DNA of 64,000 nucleotides from Bacteroidota bacterium (GTDB taxonomy: Bacteria > Bacteroidota > Bacteroidia > Chitinophagales > Chitinophagaceae): positions 124,001 to 188,000 of the forward strand of contig JAFDXK010000002.1 of assembly GCA_018267965.1 (NCBI GenBank). The letters run 5' to 3'. Shown here in pieces: positions 25,851 to 34,105 of the stretch. A program made the translations under genes and the position numbers. Each line of letters opens with the position of its first letter. Position 1 is the stretch's first letter. The notes under the pieces were generated by a model. It did not search any database and had not been told where the DNA came from. It worked only from the letters and a program-made list of their open reading frames with translations.

Positions 25851-27200
25851 TTAAGCCGTAACAGGTACATGAATAGGATCAGCATAATGTGCTAAACCAT
25901 AATTCCTTTGTTGTGCCTCATCCGGATTATTTACATGCCATTCAAACTCATCGCGGAAATGGCGGATAGCTGCAGCTACAGGCCATGCAGCAGCATCACC
26001 CAACGGACAGATAGTATTACCTTCTATCTTACGTTGAATATCCCACAACAGGTCTATATCACTCATCTTACCTTTTCCGTACTCTATGTTCTTCAATATT
26101 TTATACATCCAGCCTGTACCTTCACGGCAAGGGCTGCATTGTCCGCAACTTTCGTGATTGTAAAAGCGAGCCAATGTCATGGTATGACGAACTACGCATT
26201 GACTATCGTCTAAAACAATAAAACCACCCGAACCCATCATAGAACCTGTTGCAAAACCACCATCCGCAAGGCTCTCATAGTTCATATAACGTGCTTCGCC
26301 TTTTGCTGTTTTCAATGTCAGGTTTGCAGGCAGTATAGGTACTGATGAACCACCGGGTATACATGCTTTCAGTTTTTTACCGTTAGCAATACCACCACAG
26401 TATTCATCAGAGAAGATGAACTCTTCTACTGTTTGCGTCATATCTATTTCATAGATACCGGGTTTCTTTACGTTACCGCAAACAGACAATAATTTTGTAC
26501 CTGTGGATTTACCTACACCTATTTTAGCATAAGCCTCGCCACCATTATTAATGATAGGAACAACCGCAGCTAATGTTTCTACGTTGTTTACCACCGTTGG
26601 CCTCATCCATACACCCTGTATCGCAGGGAATGGAGGTTTGATACGCGGGTTACCACGTTTACCTTCCAGTGATTCTATTAATGCTGTTTCTTCACCGCAG
26701 ATATAGGCACCACCACCACGCTGCACATATATTTCGCAATCAAATCCTGTGTTCAGGATATTCTTGCCTAACCAACCATTATTTTTTGCTTCTTGTATTG
26801 CCTGCTCCAGTATATCTACTATCCATGCATACTCACCACGTATATATATATAAGTAGCATTGCTGCCTAAAGCAAAACTGCTCACTATCAAACCTTCAAT
26901 CAGCAAGTGTGGAATGAACTCCATCAGGTAACGGTCCTTGAATGTACCGGGTTCTGATTCGTCGGCATTGCACACCAGGTGACGAGGTACACCTTCAGGC
27001 TTGGCCAAAAAGCTCCACTTCATGCCTGTAGGGAAACCGGCACCACCACGGCCACGCAGGCCGCTCTTCTTCACCTCTTCTACTATTTCTTCAGGTGTCA
27101 TTTTAAAAGCCTTCTCTACCGAGCGATAGCCACCGTTCTTACGGTAGGTATCGTAGTAGCGAATACCTTCAACATGTGCGTGTTCTAATAATAATTTCAT
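25851..27200 (-). CDS. nuoF: NADH-quinone oxidoreductase subunit F
   Basis: 449-residue NADH- and FMN-binding subunit of complex I, the entry point for electrons. It has the NADH-binding loop GLRGRGGAGFPTGMKW, the FMN site RGGGAYICGEETALIESLEGKRGNPR, and the N3 4Fe-4S motif ESCGQCSPCREGTGW with the fourth Cys in NTICPLGDAAAWP. Its presence, with nuoE and nuoG, shows this operon encodes a full NADH-oxidising complex I and not an F420- or ferredoxin-type version. It is separated from nuoE by an unrelated NTF2-like gene. Confidence 0.97.
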   Translation of the reverse strand: MKLLLEHAHVEGIRYYDTYRKNGGYRSVEKAFKMTPEEIVEEVKKSGLRGRGGAGFPTGMKWSFLAKPEGVPRHLVCNADESEPGTFKDRYLMEFIPHLLIEGLIVSSFALGSNATYIYIRGEYAWIVDILEQAIQEAKNNGWLGKNILNTGFDCEIYVQRGGGAYICGEETALIESLEGKRGNPRIKPPFPAIQGVWMRPTVVNNVETLAAVVPIINNGGEAYAKIGVGKSTGTKLLSVCGNVKKPGIYEIDMTQTVEEFIFSDEYCGGIANGKKLKACIPGGSSVPILPANLTLKTAKGEARYMNYESLADGGFATGSMMGSGGFIVLDDSQCVVRHTMTLARFYNHESCGQCSPCREGTGWMYKILKNIEYGKGKMSDIDLLWDIQRKIEGNTICPLGDAAAWPVAAAIRHFRDEFEWHVNNPDEAQQRNYGLAHYADPIHVPVTA

Positions 27201-27230
27201 ATACCTAAATCCCTGAAGGATTTTATCGTT

Positions 27231-27647
27231 TTAAATTTTTGCACTCTGCCTGCCAAACAATTGCCATTTCTTATTCTTCCAAATCCACACTTGCAATACG
27301 TGTAATTTGAAATGCAAATCTTTTCCTTCCATCGTCACGTCAATATCAGCTATTGACCTGACTGTTGCTGTATTTCCATCCATCACAATACTTTCTTCAC
27401 TCTGACTTATTTTATGGTAAGCTATCTTACCGTTAAATAAATCATCAATTACTTCTTTCTTGGTTTGCTTCCACCCGTTCGAGTGTCCGTAAACCAGTTT
27501 CTCGTGCAATAGGGTTTTCAATGCATTTGAATCACGTTCTATCAATGCATTATTGAAACCATCTGCTGCAATGCTCAAGGCTTTTTCACTTTGTGCAAAC
27601 AGTGTACTATAAATAAAGAGCAATGATATGGTTACTATGTACCGCAT
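27231..27647 (-). CDS. NTF2-like (DUF4440-type) exported protein inside the nuo operon
   Basis: 138-residue protein with a clear signal peptide (MRYIVTISLLFIYSTLFAQ). The remainder has the SnoaL/NTF2-like pattern of the DUF4440 type: an N-terminal helix with ALIERDSNALKTLLHEKLVYGHSNG, then strands ending LHVLQVWIWKNKKWQLFGRQSAKI. It lies between nuoE (5 bases upstream) and nuoF (30 bases downstream), on the same strand, so it is co-transcribed with complex I. Because it should be exported, it is probably not a structural subunit of the cytoplasmic arm. Function unknown; NTF2 folds serve as enzymes or small-molecule binders. Confidence 0.8.
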   Translation of the reverse strand: MRYIVTISLLFIYSTLFAQSEKALSIAADGFNNALIERDSNALKTLLHEKLVYGHSNGWKQTKKEVIDDLFNGKIAYHKISQSEESIVMDGNTATVRSIADIDVTMEGKDLHFKLHVLQVWIWKNKKWQLFGRQSAKI

Positions 27648-27652
27648 ATCAA

Positions 27653-28150
27653 TTAGTTATTCTTTGCAGCATTTTTTCTGCACTCGTCAATTATCGCATC
27701 CACTTTTTCTTTAGTCAGGTGTTCACGGAAGTGATTACCTAACTGCATCATAGGTGCATAGCCACATGCTCCCAAACATTCTGCAGGTTTCAGTGTAAAC
27801 ATACCATCCGGTGTTGTTTCGCCTTCCTTAATGCTCAGCTTCTCTTTTATATAATCTATTATCTGGTCGCTGCCATTGAGCATACAAGGCCCGGTGCGGC
27901 AAACTTCAAATATGTATTTGCCCACAGGCTTTAGGTTGAACATGGTATAGAATGTAGCAACTTCATACACTTCTATCGGAAGTATATTCAGTACCTCTGC
28001 TACATGGTCCATAGCTTCTGTGCTCAGCCAGCCACCATTTTCTTCCTGTGCAATGTGCAGTACAGGTATCAAAGCACTTTTATGCTTCCCCTCAGGGTAG
28101 CGTGCCATGATCTCTTTTACTTTATTTAGTTTTTCTTGCGAAAATTTCAT
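27653..28150 (-). CDS. nuoE: NADH-quinone oxidoreductase subunit E
   Basis: 165-residue thioredoxin-like 2Fe-2S subunit of complex I (cluster N1a). The ligand cysteines are in CRTGPCMLNG and ECLGACGYAPMM. The N-terminal helical part has KSALIPVLHIAQEENGGWLSTEAMDHVAEVL, as expected. It starts 11 bases after nuoD. Confidence 0.96.
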   Translation of the reverse strand: MKFSQEKLNKVKEIMARYPEGKHKSALIPVLHIAQEENGGWLSTEAMDHVAEVLNILPIEVYEVATFYTMFNLKPVGKYIFEVCRTGPCMLNGSDQIIDYIKEKLSIKEGETTPDGMFTLKPAECLGACGYAPMMQLGNHFREHLTKEKVDAIIDECRKNAAKNN

Positions 28151-28161
28151 TTCAAATATTA

Positions 28162-29403
28162 TTACGCGTCAAGCTCACCGGCTATCACATTCAAACTACT
28201 TAATGTTATGATGGCATCACTCAGCAAACCACCACCTACTATTTCAGGATATGCCTGATAGTAAATGAAACATGGCCTGCGGAAATGCAAGCGATACGGA
28301 GTGCGTCCGCCATCACTTATCAAATAATAACCTAATTCACCATTAGCACCTTCTACTGCATGATATATTTCACCCGGAGGAACATTTATTTCACCCATCA
28401 CCATTTTGAAGTGATAGATAAGTGCTTCCATCTTAGTATATACATCTTCTTTAGCAGGGAAGTGATAATGATCTGATTCCGGGGCATAGAACACATCTTT
28501 TTGTGAAGGATCTGCTTGCTCCAGCTTCGCTATTTTATCTAATGCCTGTTCGATGATGCTATAGCTTTCCCATATCTCATCGTTGCGCACCATGTAACGA
28601 TCGTATACGTCGCCAGTAGTGCCTACAGGTATTTTAAAATCAAAATCTTCGTAAGAAGAATACGGATGTGCTACACGCACATCATAGTCTACACCTGCAG
28701 CACGCAGGTTAGGTCCTGTCATGCTGTAGTTCAGTGCGCGTTCAGCACTTATAGGACCAGCACCCAAACAACGTTCCATGAATATGCGGTTCCTGTTCAG
28801 CAGCGCTTCAAACTCACGCATTACTTTCGGGAAACCTTTCATGAATTTATCTATCTTCTGCCAGCAAACAGGTGTAAAGTTTCTTTCGAAACCACCTACA
28901 CGGCCTATGTTAGTTGTAAGACGGCTACCACAAATTTCTTCGTAAATTTCATATATCAATTCGCGCCACTGGAACACGTAAGTGAAACCAGTCAATGCAC
29001 CTGTATCCACCGCTACTACTGAGTTACAAATGAGGTGGTCGGCGATACGCGCCAATTCCATGATGATGACACGCATGTAATCAACACGTTTTGGCGTTTT
29101 GATATTCAACAGTTTTTCTATCGTCATATGCCAACCCATATTATTGATGGGTGCACTGCAATAGTTAAGCCTGTCTGTAAGCGGCGTTACCTGGTAGTAT
29201 GGACGACGCTCAGCAATTTTCTCAAAAGCCCTGTGTATGTAACCAATAGTAGGTTCAGTACTCAGTACTTTCTCGCCGTCAATCTCCATGATGTTTTGGA
29301 AAACACCATGGGTAGCTGGGTGTGTAGGGCCAAGATTAAGCGTAGTGCTTTGCTTCGCCAGCGACTCTTCTGCTAATTGAATATGTTGTTGATGCTCAGA
29401 CAT
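28162..29403 (-). CDS. nuoD: NADH-quinone oxidoreductase subunit D
   Basis: 413-residue peripheral subunit of complex I, related to the large subunit of NiFe hydrogenases, and lining the quinone site with NuoB. NLGPTHPATHGVFQNIMEIDGEKV near the N terminus contains the conserved quinone-site His, and IGYIHRAFEKIAERRPYYQ, PGEIYHAVEGANGELGYYLISDGGRTPYRLHFRRP further family blocks. NuoC is a separate gene, unlike E. coli where C and D are fused. Start is ATG 29403, 24 bases after nuoC. Confidence 0.97.
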   Translation of the reverse strand: MSEHQQHIQLAEESLAKQSTTLNLGPTHPATHGVFQNIMEIDGEKVLSTEPTIGYIHRAFEKIAERRPYYQVTPLTDRLNYCSAPINNMGWHMTIEKLLNIKTPKRVDYMRVIIMELARIADHLICNSVVAVDTGALTGFTYVFQWRELIYEIYEEICGSRLTTNIGRVGGFERNFTPVCWQKIDKFMKGFPKVMREFEALLNRNRIFMERCLGAGPISAERALNYSMTGPNLRAAGVDYDVRVAHPYSSYEDFDFKIPVGTTGDVYDRYMVRNDEIWESYSIIEQALDKIAKLEQADPSQKDVFYAPESDHYHFPAKEDVYTKMEALIYHFKMVMGEINVPPGEIYHAVEGANGELGYYLISDGGRTPYRLHFRRPCFIYYQAYPEIVGGGLLSDAIITLSSLNVIAGELDA

Positions 29404-29427
29404 TAGTCTTAAGTCAATTTTTTCTGT

Positions 29428-29940
29428 TTACATTATCGAGCCACCGCGGCCAAACATTTCATCGTCTTTATCCGTACGCGTAGGGTCTTCCATCTGGTAT
29501 TCTTTACGCAACGGGAAATAATCCATTTCCTCTACGTTCAGGATACGAGTAAGATTAGGGTGACCTACAAAGTTTACACCAAAGTTGTCATACGTTTCAC
29601 GCTCCATCCAGTTAGCCCCTGAAAAAACTTTTGTTGCAGTATACACATCCGGCTTTTCTATCGGCACATACACTTTCATGCGCAGCCTGATATTATCTAA
29701 CAGGTTGTGCAGGTGATATACAACACACAATTCTTCTCCTTTCCTATCAGGATAGTGAACTGCTGTGAGGTCTGTCAGAAATTGAAACCCTTCTGTATCA
29801 AATAAGTATTGAAGTACTTTCAGGTTTTGCTCAGTAGCAACCCTGAATGCAAGCATGCCATAAGACTCATTCCATTCAGTGATAACATCACCAAATTTGT
29901 CAGTCAGCTTTTGTTGTATCTGTTCGTTGGTCAATGCCAT
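29428..29940 (-). CDS. nuoC: NADH-quinone oxidoreductase subunit C
   Basis: 170-residue peripheral subunit of complex I without cofactors. It shows the 30-kDa subunit signature ERETYDNFGVNFVGHPNLTRIL followed by DYFPLRKEYQMEDPTR. It overlaps nuoB by one base (TAATG), a sign of translational coupling. Confidence 0.95.
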   Translation of the reverse strand: MALTNEQIQQKLTDKFGDVITEWNESYGMLAFRVATEQNLKVLQYLFDTEGFQFLTDLTAVHYPDRKGEELCVVYHLHNLLDNIRLRMKVYVPIEKPDVYTATKVFSGANWMERETYDNFGVNFVGHPNLTRILNVEEMDYFPLRKEYQMEDPTRTDKDDEMFGRGGSIM

Positions 29941-30503
29941 TATTGTATTGCGTAGCTTTCAAGTAATGCTTTATACTGCGGGCTGTTTCTGCGGCGCAGG
30001 CTTTCATTGTGAACAAGGTCTTGCAGTTTCACGATGCCATCTAAAATGCCTTCGGGGCGCGGAGGGCAGCCTGATACATACACATCAACAGGTATCACCT
30101 GATCTATGCCTTGTAATACAGGATAAGAGTCGAATATACCACCGCTTGATGCACATGCGCCAATAGCTATCACCCAACGTGGCTCTGCCATTTGCAGGTA
30201 TACCTGGCGAAGTACCGGTGCCATTTTTTTAGCTATCGTACCTGCAACCAATAACATATCACATTGGCGTGGTGTAAAACCCATACGCTCTGAACCAAAA
30301 CGAGCTAAATCGTAATTAGAACCCATAGTAGCCATAAACTCGATACCGCAGCATGATGTTGCAAACGGTAAAGGCCACAATGAATTTTTACGCGCAAGGC
30401 CTATCACTTTATCAAATGATGTAGCCATGAATCCCTCTCCCGAATAACCCTCGGGTATCGGGGCCAACTTCACATTAGTATTATACTGTACCGGACGTCC
30501 CAT
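29940..30503 (-). CDS. nuoB: NADH-quinone oxidoreductase subunit B
   Basis: 187-residue subunit of complex I that carries cluster N2, the last iron-sulfur centre before quinone. The vicinal cysteines are in FATSCCGIEFMA, with the other ligands in IAIGACASSGGIF and YVSGCPPRPEGIL. ARFGSERMGFTPRQCDMLLVAGT is also conserved. It starts one base after the nuoA stop and its own stop overlaps nuoC. Confidence 0.97.
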   Translation of the reverse strand: MGRPVQYNTNVKLAPIPEGYSGEGFMATSFDKVIGLARKNSLWPLPFATSCCGIEFMATMGSNYDLARFGSERMGFTPRQCDMLLVAGTIAKKMAPVLRQVYLQMAEPRWVIAIGACASSGGIFDSYPVLQGIDQVIPVDVYVSGCPPRPEGILDGIVKLQDLVHNESLRRRNSPQYKALLESYAIQ

Positions 30504-30504
30504 A

Positions 30505-30897
30505 TTAATCTTCCCAGTTTAAAGCGCCTTTCTTAACAATATATATAAAGCCACAAAGGAAAAATGCCACAAACATAATTACTGCCATAAAACCTTCCTG
30601 GCCTAGTTCTCTGAAATTAACAGCGTAGGGGTAGAAAAAGATCACTTCCACATCAAACAAAACAAACAATATAGCTACAAGGAAGTATTTGATAGCCATT
30701 GGCTGGCGGGCGTTACCTACAGATGGAATACCACTTTCAAAATTGATGAGCTTGTCCTCAGTTCTGCGTTTAGGTCCTAAGAGTTGAGATGCTCCGATTG
30801 TTACCACCACAAACCCTATTGCTACAATCAATTGAAGCGCTACCGGAAAGTAACTAAAGGGTGTTTGTTGGTTAGCCGCCAGAAGTACAAAGTTCAT
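30505..30897 (-). CDS. nuoA: NADH-quinone oxidoreductase subunit A
   Basis: 130-residue membrane subunit of complex I with three helices and first gene of the operon. The conserved loop KLINFESGIPSVGNARQPMAIKYFLVAILFVLFDVEVIFFYPYAVNF matches NuoA closely. It is preceded by a promoter with both -7 and -33 elements. The operon reads A-B-C-D-E-[NTF2-like]-F-G-H-I-J-K-L-M-N in about 13.4 kb. Confidence 0.96.
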   Translation of the reverse strand: MNFVLLAANQQTPFSYFPVALQLIVAIGFVVVTIGASQLLGPKRRTEDKLINFESGIPSVGNARQPMAIKYFLVAILFVLFDVEVIFFYPYAVNFRELGQEGFMAVIMFVAFFLCGFIYIVKKGALNWED

Positions 30898-30933
30898 ATT
30901 TGTATACTATAACCTATGTTAAAATAGGGTACA

Positions 30934-30963
30934 CAAAGGTATATTTATAGAGGGAATTTGCAA
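30934..30963 (-). promoter_or_regulatory. nuo operon promoter with -7 and -33 elements
   Basis: On the minus strand TTG (30963-30961) is followed after 19 bases by TACCTTTG (30941-30934), an exact fit to the Bacteroidota consensus TTG-N(17-23)-TAnnTTTG. The leader to the nuoA ATG is about 30 bases. It is one of the two best promoters in the window. Confidence 0.75.
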
Positions 30964-31056
30964 GACTGACAATGATATTATTCATGAATTAATAAAGCTT
31001 TGTTCTTAATTTTATCCGGCAGCACAAAGCCGCATTTTTAGTAGATAAATGTATAA

Positions 31057-32259
31057 ATGCATAATCTAACCAAAATAAAACTGTTCAGAGTATTGTTATG
31101 TATTAGCTATCCTTTTGCACTGGTTTTTATATATCCTTTCGTTTTAATGAGGAAGAAGAATCCGTCAGGGCTCTTTTTCTTTTTCGACAGGTATGCCATT
31201 GGTGGTGCTCAAAGAGTGCACTTGGATATATTAGAGAGTGTAAAGCATATATATAAACAGGTCTTTTTTACCCGTTTATCATTAAATGATAAAATGAAAA
31301 AGGAGTTTTATGATACCCCTAATGCAGACATTAAAGACATACATATTTGGTGCGATTATCTATTATTAAGGCTATTTACTGTTCATTATTATTGTTTTTA
31401 TATCAACAGACATAAAAGTGCCCATGTGTTTAGTTCAAACAGCACTTTTTTCTATGACATGCTGTTTTTCATCAATAATCGCATTATAAAAACCGAGTTG
31501 CTCCACAATTTCACTTATGGTAATAATGGTATGGAGTTTTTCGGCCTGTCAAATCATAAGTATATGGACAACAGAATGGTTATAGATAAAGCAACTTATA
31601 ATAATATAACAAAGCAATACTCCGAATACCATATATCCGAAAGCTATAATAATAGAGTACACATTATTGAGCCAGGTGTTCGGTTTCCGGTTAATTTGAA
31701 GAAGGACTACAGTCAACCATTAAAAATACTTTATGCAGGCAGGGGAGGTGCACAAAAACGTATTTTCCTGCTCAATCAAATTGCAGAAAAATGCATACAA
31801 GAAAAATGGCTGGCCGAGTTTCATTTTGCCGGTAGCATGATGGATGAGTTAAGTGACTATGTAAAGCAACATTCCGTTATACATGGTGAAATCAGTGAAC
31901 AGGGAAAAATGTATGAATTATATAGAGTATCTCATGCTATTCTTATGACTTCTGCATATGAAGGCTTCCCTATGCTTATAAAAGAAAGTATGGCATGCGG
32001 TTGTGTACCCGTTGTTACCGCCCTGGAAGGAAACAAATCTCATTTACGCAATAACGAAAATGCATTGCTGATACAAAATCCTGAAGACGAAAAACAAGTT
32101 GTGGAGCAGGGGGTACAATATATTCAACATTTATTGGAGAACAAAAATGAATTAGAGAGGCTATCTATGTCAGCCAGAAACTACGCTGAACAATATTTTG
32201 ACAGAGGTAAGTTTATTGAAGCCTACAAACGATTTTTTGCAAATGATAAGGACATTTAA
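31057..32259 (+). CDS. Glycosyltransferase, GT4-like family
   Basis: 400-residue protein with a hydrophobic N-terminal segment (residues 8-30) that may anchor it to the inner membrane. The N-terminal half has FDRYAIGGAQRVHLDIL, the acceptor-side GG motif of GT-B enzymes. The C-terminal half has LKILYAGRGGAQKRIFLLNQIA and the GT4 donor-site block YEGFPMLIKESMACGCVPVVT. It should transfer a sugar from a nucleotide donor to a surface glycan. It opens a small cassette with an FkbM methyltransferase, a GT2 enzyme and a flippase. Its stop overlaps the convergent FkbM gene stop (TTAA). Sugar specificity cannot be read from the sequence. Confidence 0.85.
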   Translation: MHNLTKIKLFRVLLCISYPFALVFIYPFVLMRKKNPSGLFFFFDRYAIGGAQRVHLDILESVKHIYKQVFFTRLSLNDKMKKEFYDTPNADIKDIHIWCDYLLLRLFTVHYYCFYINRHKSAHVFSSNSTFFYDMLFFINNRIIKTELLHNFTYGNNGMEFFGLSNHKYMDNRMVIDKATYNNITKQYSEYHISESYNNRVHIIEPGVRFPVNLKKDYSQPLKILYAGRGGAQKRIFLLNQIAEKCIQEKWLAEFHFAGSMMDELSDYVKQHSVIHGEISEQGKMYELYRVSHAILMTSAYEGFPMLIKESMACGCVPVVTALEGNKSHLRNNENALLIQNPEDEKQVVEQGVQYIQHLLENKNELERLSMSARNYAEQYFDRGKFIEAYKRFFANDKDI

Positions 32260-33089
32260 TTTCTAATACAGAATATATTTAGCTGCACATCGTACATCAT
32301 ATCCTGATTAGTTTTTAAAAGTGGTGTCGGGTAAACATTTGCAGCTTCTTTGATGTAAATACTAAACCCTGCATTTCTAATAATATTGAATATTTCAACG
32401 AGTTCGTTTGCCTGTGAGTATTTGCCATGATATTCAACAAACATTGAATCTACCATATTCAGTTTATCAGCAATATCAACTAATACCTGGTACTCTGCAC
32501 CCTCAATATCTATTTTTAGAAAACCGACTTTTTCAGTAATTACATCCTTAAGTCTGGAAGCTTTAACAGCAACTGTTTCATCAGTTTGTTCATTTTCAAT
32601 TTTACTGGATTGGCTACCGGTATTTTTGAAATAAAGGGTTTCATTTTTATTCCAAACAGCTTCTTTTTTTAATGTCACTTTATCAAAGCCAAATGCTTTG
32701 ATATTTTCATTTATCAACTGGAAATTATTTTCATCCGGTTCATAGGCTATAACCCTTGCAGTTGGGGTTTGTAGCTTAAGGTAAATAACACTTAAACCAA
32801 TATTAGCACCGCAATCTATGACTAAAGCATTATCAGGCAATTTTAGCTTATATATTTCATCAACAAATATTTCACGTATACCATGCAGCAACTCATGGCC
32901 GTTTATAAACGCTATTTTCTTACCAAGTAGTTTGTAATATTTCTTTTTACCAACGGCAGTATGTTTAAGATATATCGCATCCAGCCTGCTTGGTCTTGCT
33001 GGATTATTCTTTTGAGATGAAGGATTTAGATACCTTAGCCCTCCTTTTAATAAGTTAGAAATCAGGCCCTTGCCCGCAGAATCTGACAT
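32256..33089 (-). CDS. FkbM family methyltransferase
   Basis: 277-residue SAM-dependent O-methyltransferase of the FkbM type, often found in polysaccharide and natural-product loci. The SAM site is ALVIDCGANIGLSVIYLK with the acidic residue at VIAYEPDENNFQLINENI, and VGFLKIDIEGAEYQVL is the typical post-motif. I chose the ATG at 33089: the open frame reaches a TTG at 33128, but a -7 element (TACATTTG on the minus strand, 33114-33107) lies between them. It faces the GT4 gene and diverges from the GT2 gene. Probable role: methylating a sugar of the glycan made by the neighbours; inferred from context only. Confidence 0.85.
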   Translation of the reverse strand: MSDSAGKGLISNLLKGGLRYLNPSSQKNNPARPSRLDAIYLKHTAVGKKKYYKLLGKKIAFINGHELLHGIREIFVDEIYKLKLPDNALVIDCGANIGLSVIYLKLQTPTARVIAYEPDENNFQLINENIKAFGFDKVTLKKEAVWNKNETLYFKNTGSQSSKIENEQTDETVAVKASRLKDVITEKVGFLKIDIEGAEYQVLVDIADKLNMVDSMFVEYHGKYSQANELVEIFNIIRNAGFSIYIKEAANVYPTPLLKTNQDMMYDVQLNIFCIRN

Positions 33090-33106
33090 TAGCTTTAGAT
33101 GAGTAC

Positions 33107-33114
33107 CAAATGTA
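33107..33114 (-). promoter_or_regulatory. -7 promoter element of the FkbM methyltransferase gene
   Basis: The minus strand reads TACATTTG, an exact TAnnTTTG match, 17 bases upstream of the ATG at 33089. It supports that start over the TTG at 33128. Confidence 0.45.
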
Positions 33115-33166
33115 AGTATTTCTGTCAAAAACGTTTATTTTGCACCAGCATTAGGTTCATTTTTGT

Positions 33167-34105
33167 ATGCCTGCATTTATCTCTATATGTATTCCTGCAT
33201 ATAAAAATACCGACTATCTGGTACGTTTATTAAATAGTATTAAAATCCAGACTTACAAAGATTTTGAAGTAATCATTTCTGATGATAGTGACAATAATGA
33301 TATTGAAGAATTAAGCAAAAGCTACAACTCATTTTTTGCTATAAAATATATCCGCAACAACCCAGCACTAGGCTCCCCTGAAAATTGGAATAATGCAATT
33401 CGGGAAGCATCCGGCATATGGATAAAAATGATGCATTATGACGATTGGTTTAACACGCCTGATGCCTTACTGGATTTCGCAAATGCCACCAAAAGTGGTT
33501 ATCGTTTTATCTGTAGTTCTTATAACATAGTAAGTGAAATTTCAGGCAAAATAGAAACAAGACAACTAAGCGAAAATCAATTCAATCAAATAAATAATAA
33601 CCCATTTTTATTATATCAAAATAATGTTTTGGGCCCACCAAGCGTAACTATGGTTCATAAAAATATTGTGACTAGGTATGATAATAATATGCAATGGCTG
33701 GTTGATATTGATTATTATATAAACATACTGTTAACGAACAAAGGTCATTATATATCTACACCTCTTGTTTGTATGAGCTTAAATGCTGAACAACTTACTA
33801 ATGTCCATTTTAACAATGCGAAAAGTGAATTACAAGAATCACTGATGCTATGGAATAAACATCAGGGTGATATGATACGAGATATTCGTAATTATGACTC
33901 ATGGTGGCGGATGGTGAGGAATGTTAAATTGAAAAATATTGACACTGCAAGACAATATTCAATCAGTTATACTGTGCCTCCATTCCTGAATCCTATCATC
34001 AACCTGCAAAATAAATTACCTTCATTTATGTTATTTAACGGCATATTTTCAAAATTTTTTATGTCTTTGTCCTATTATTTTCAATACAGGAGACAATCAA
34101 AATAG
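33167..34105 (+). CDS. Glycosyltransferase, GT2 family
   Basis: 312-residue GT-A fold enzyme. The N terminus FISICIPAYKNTDYLVRLLNSIKIQTYKDFEVIISDDSD is typical of GT2, with the nucleotide-binding Asp pair. The metal site reads MMHYDDWF, a common variant of DxD. The C-terminal third is less conserved and slightly hydrophobic at the end. The flippase gene starts directly after its stop (TAGATG), so the two are co-transcribed and translationally coupled. Likely role: adding a sugar to the repeat unit that the flippase exports. Confidence 0.88.
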   Translation: MPAFISICIPAYKNTDYLVRLLNSIKIQTYKDFEVIISDDSDNNDIEELSKSYNSFFAIKYIRNNPALGSPENWNNAIREASGIWIKMMHYDDWFNTPDALLDFANATKSGYRFICSSYNIVSEISGKIETRQLSENQFNQINNNPFLLYQNNVLGPPSVTMVHKNIVTRYDNNMQWLVDIDYYINILLTNKGHYISTPLVCMSLNAEQLTNVHFNNAKSELQESLMLWNKHQGDMIRDIRNYDSWWRMVRNVKLKNIDTARQYSISYTVPPFLNPIINLQNKLPSFMLFNGIFSKFFMSLSYYFQYRRQSK

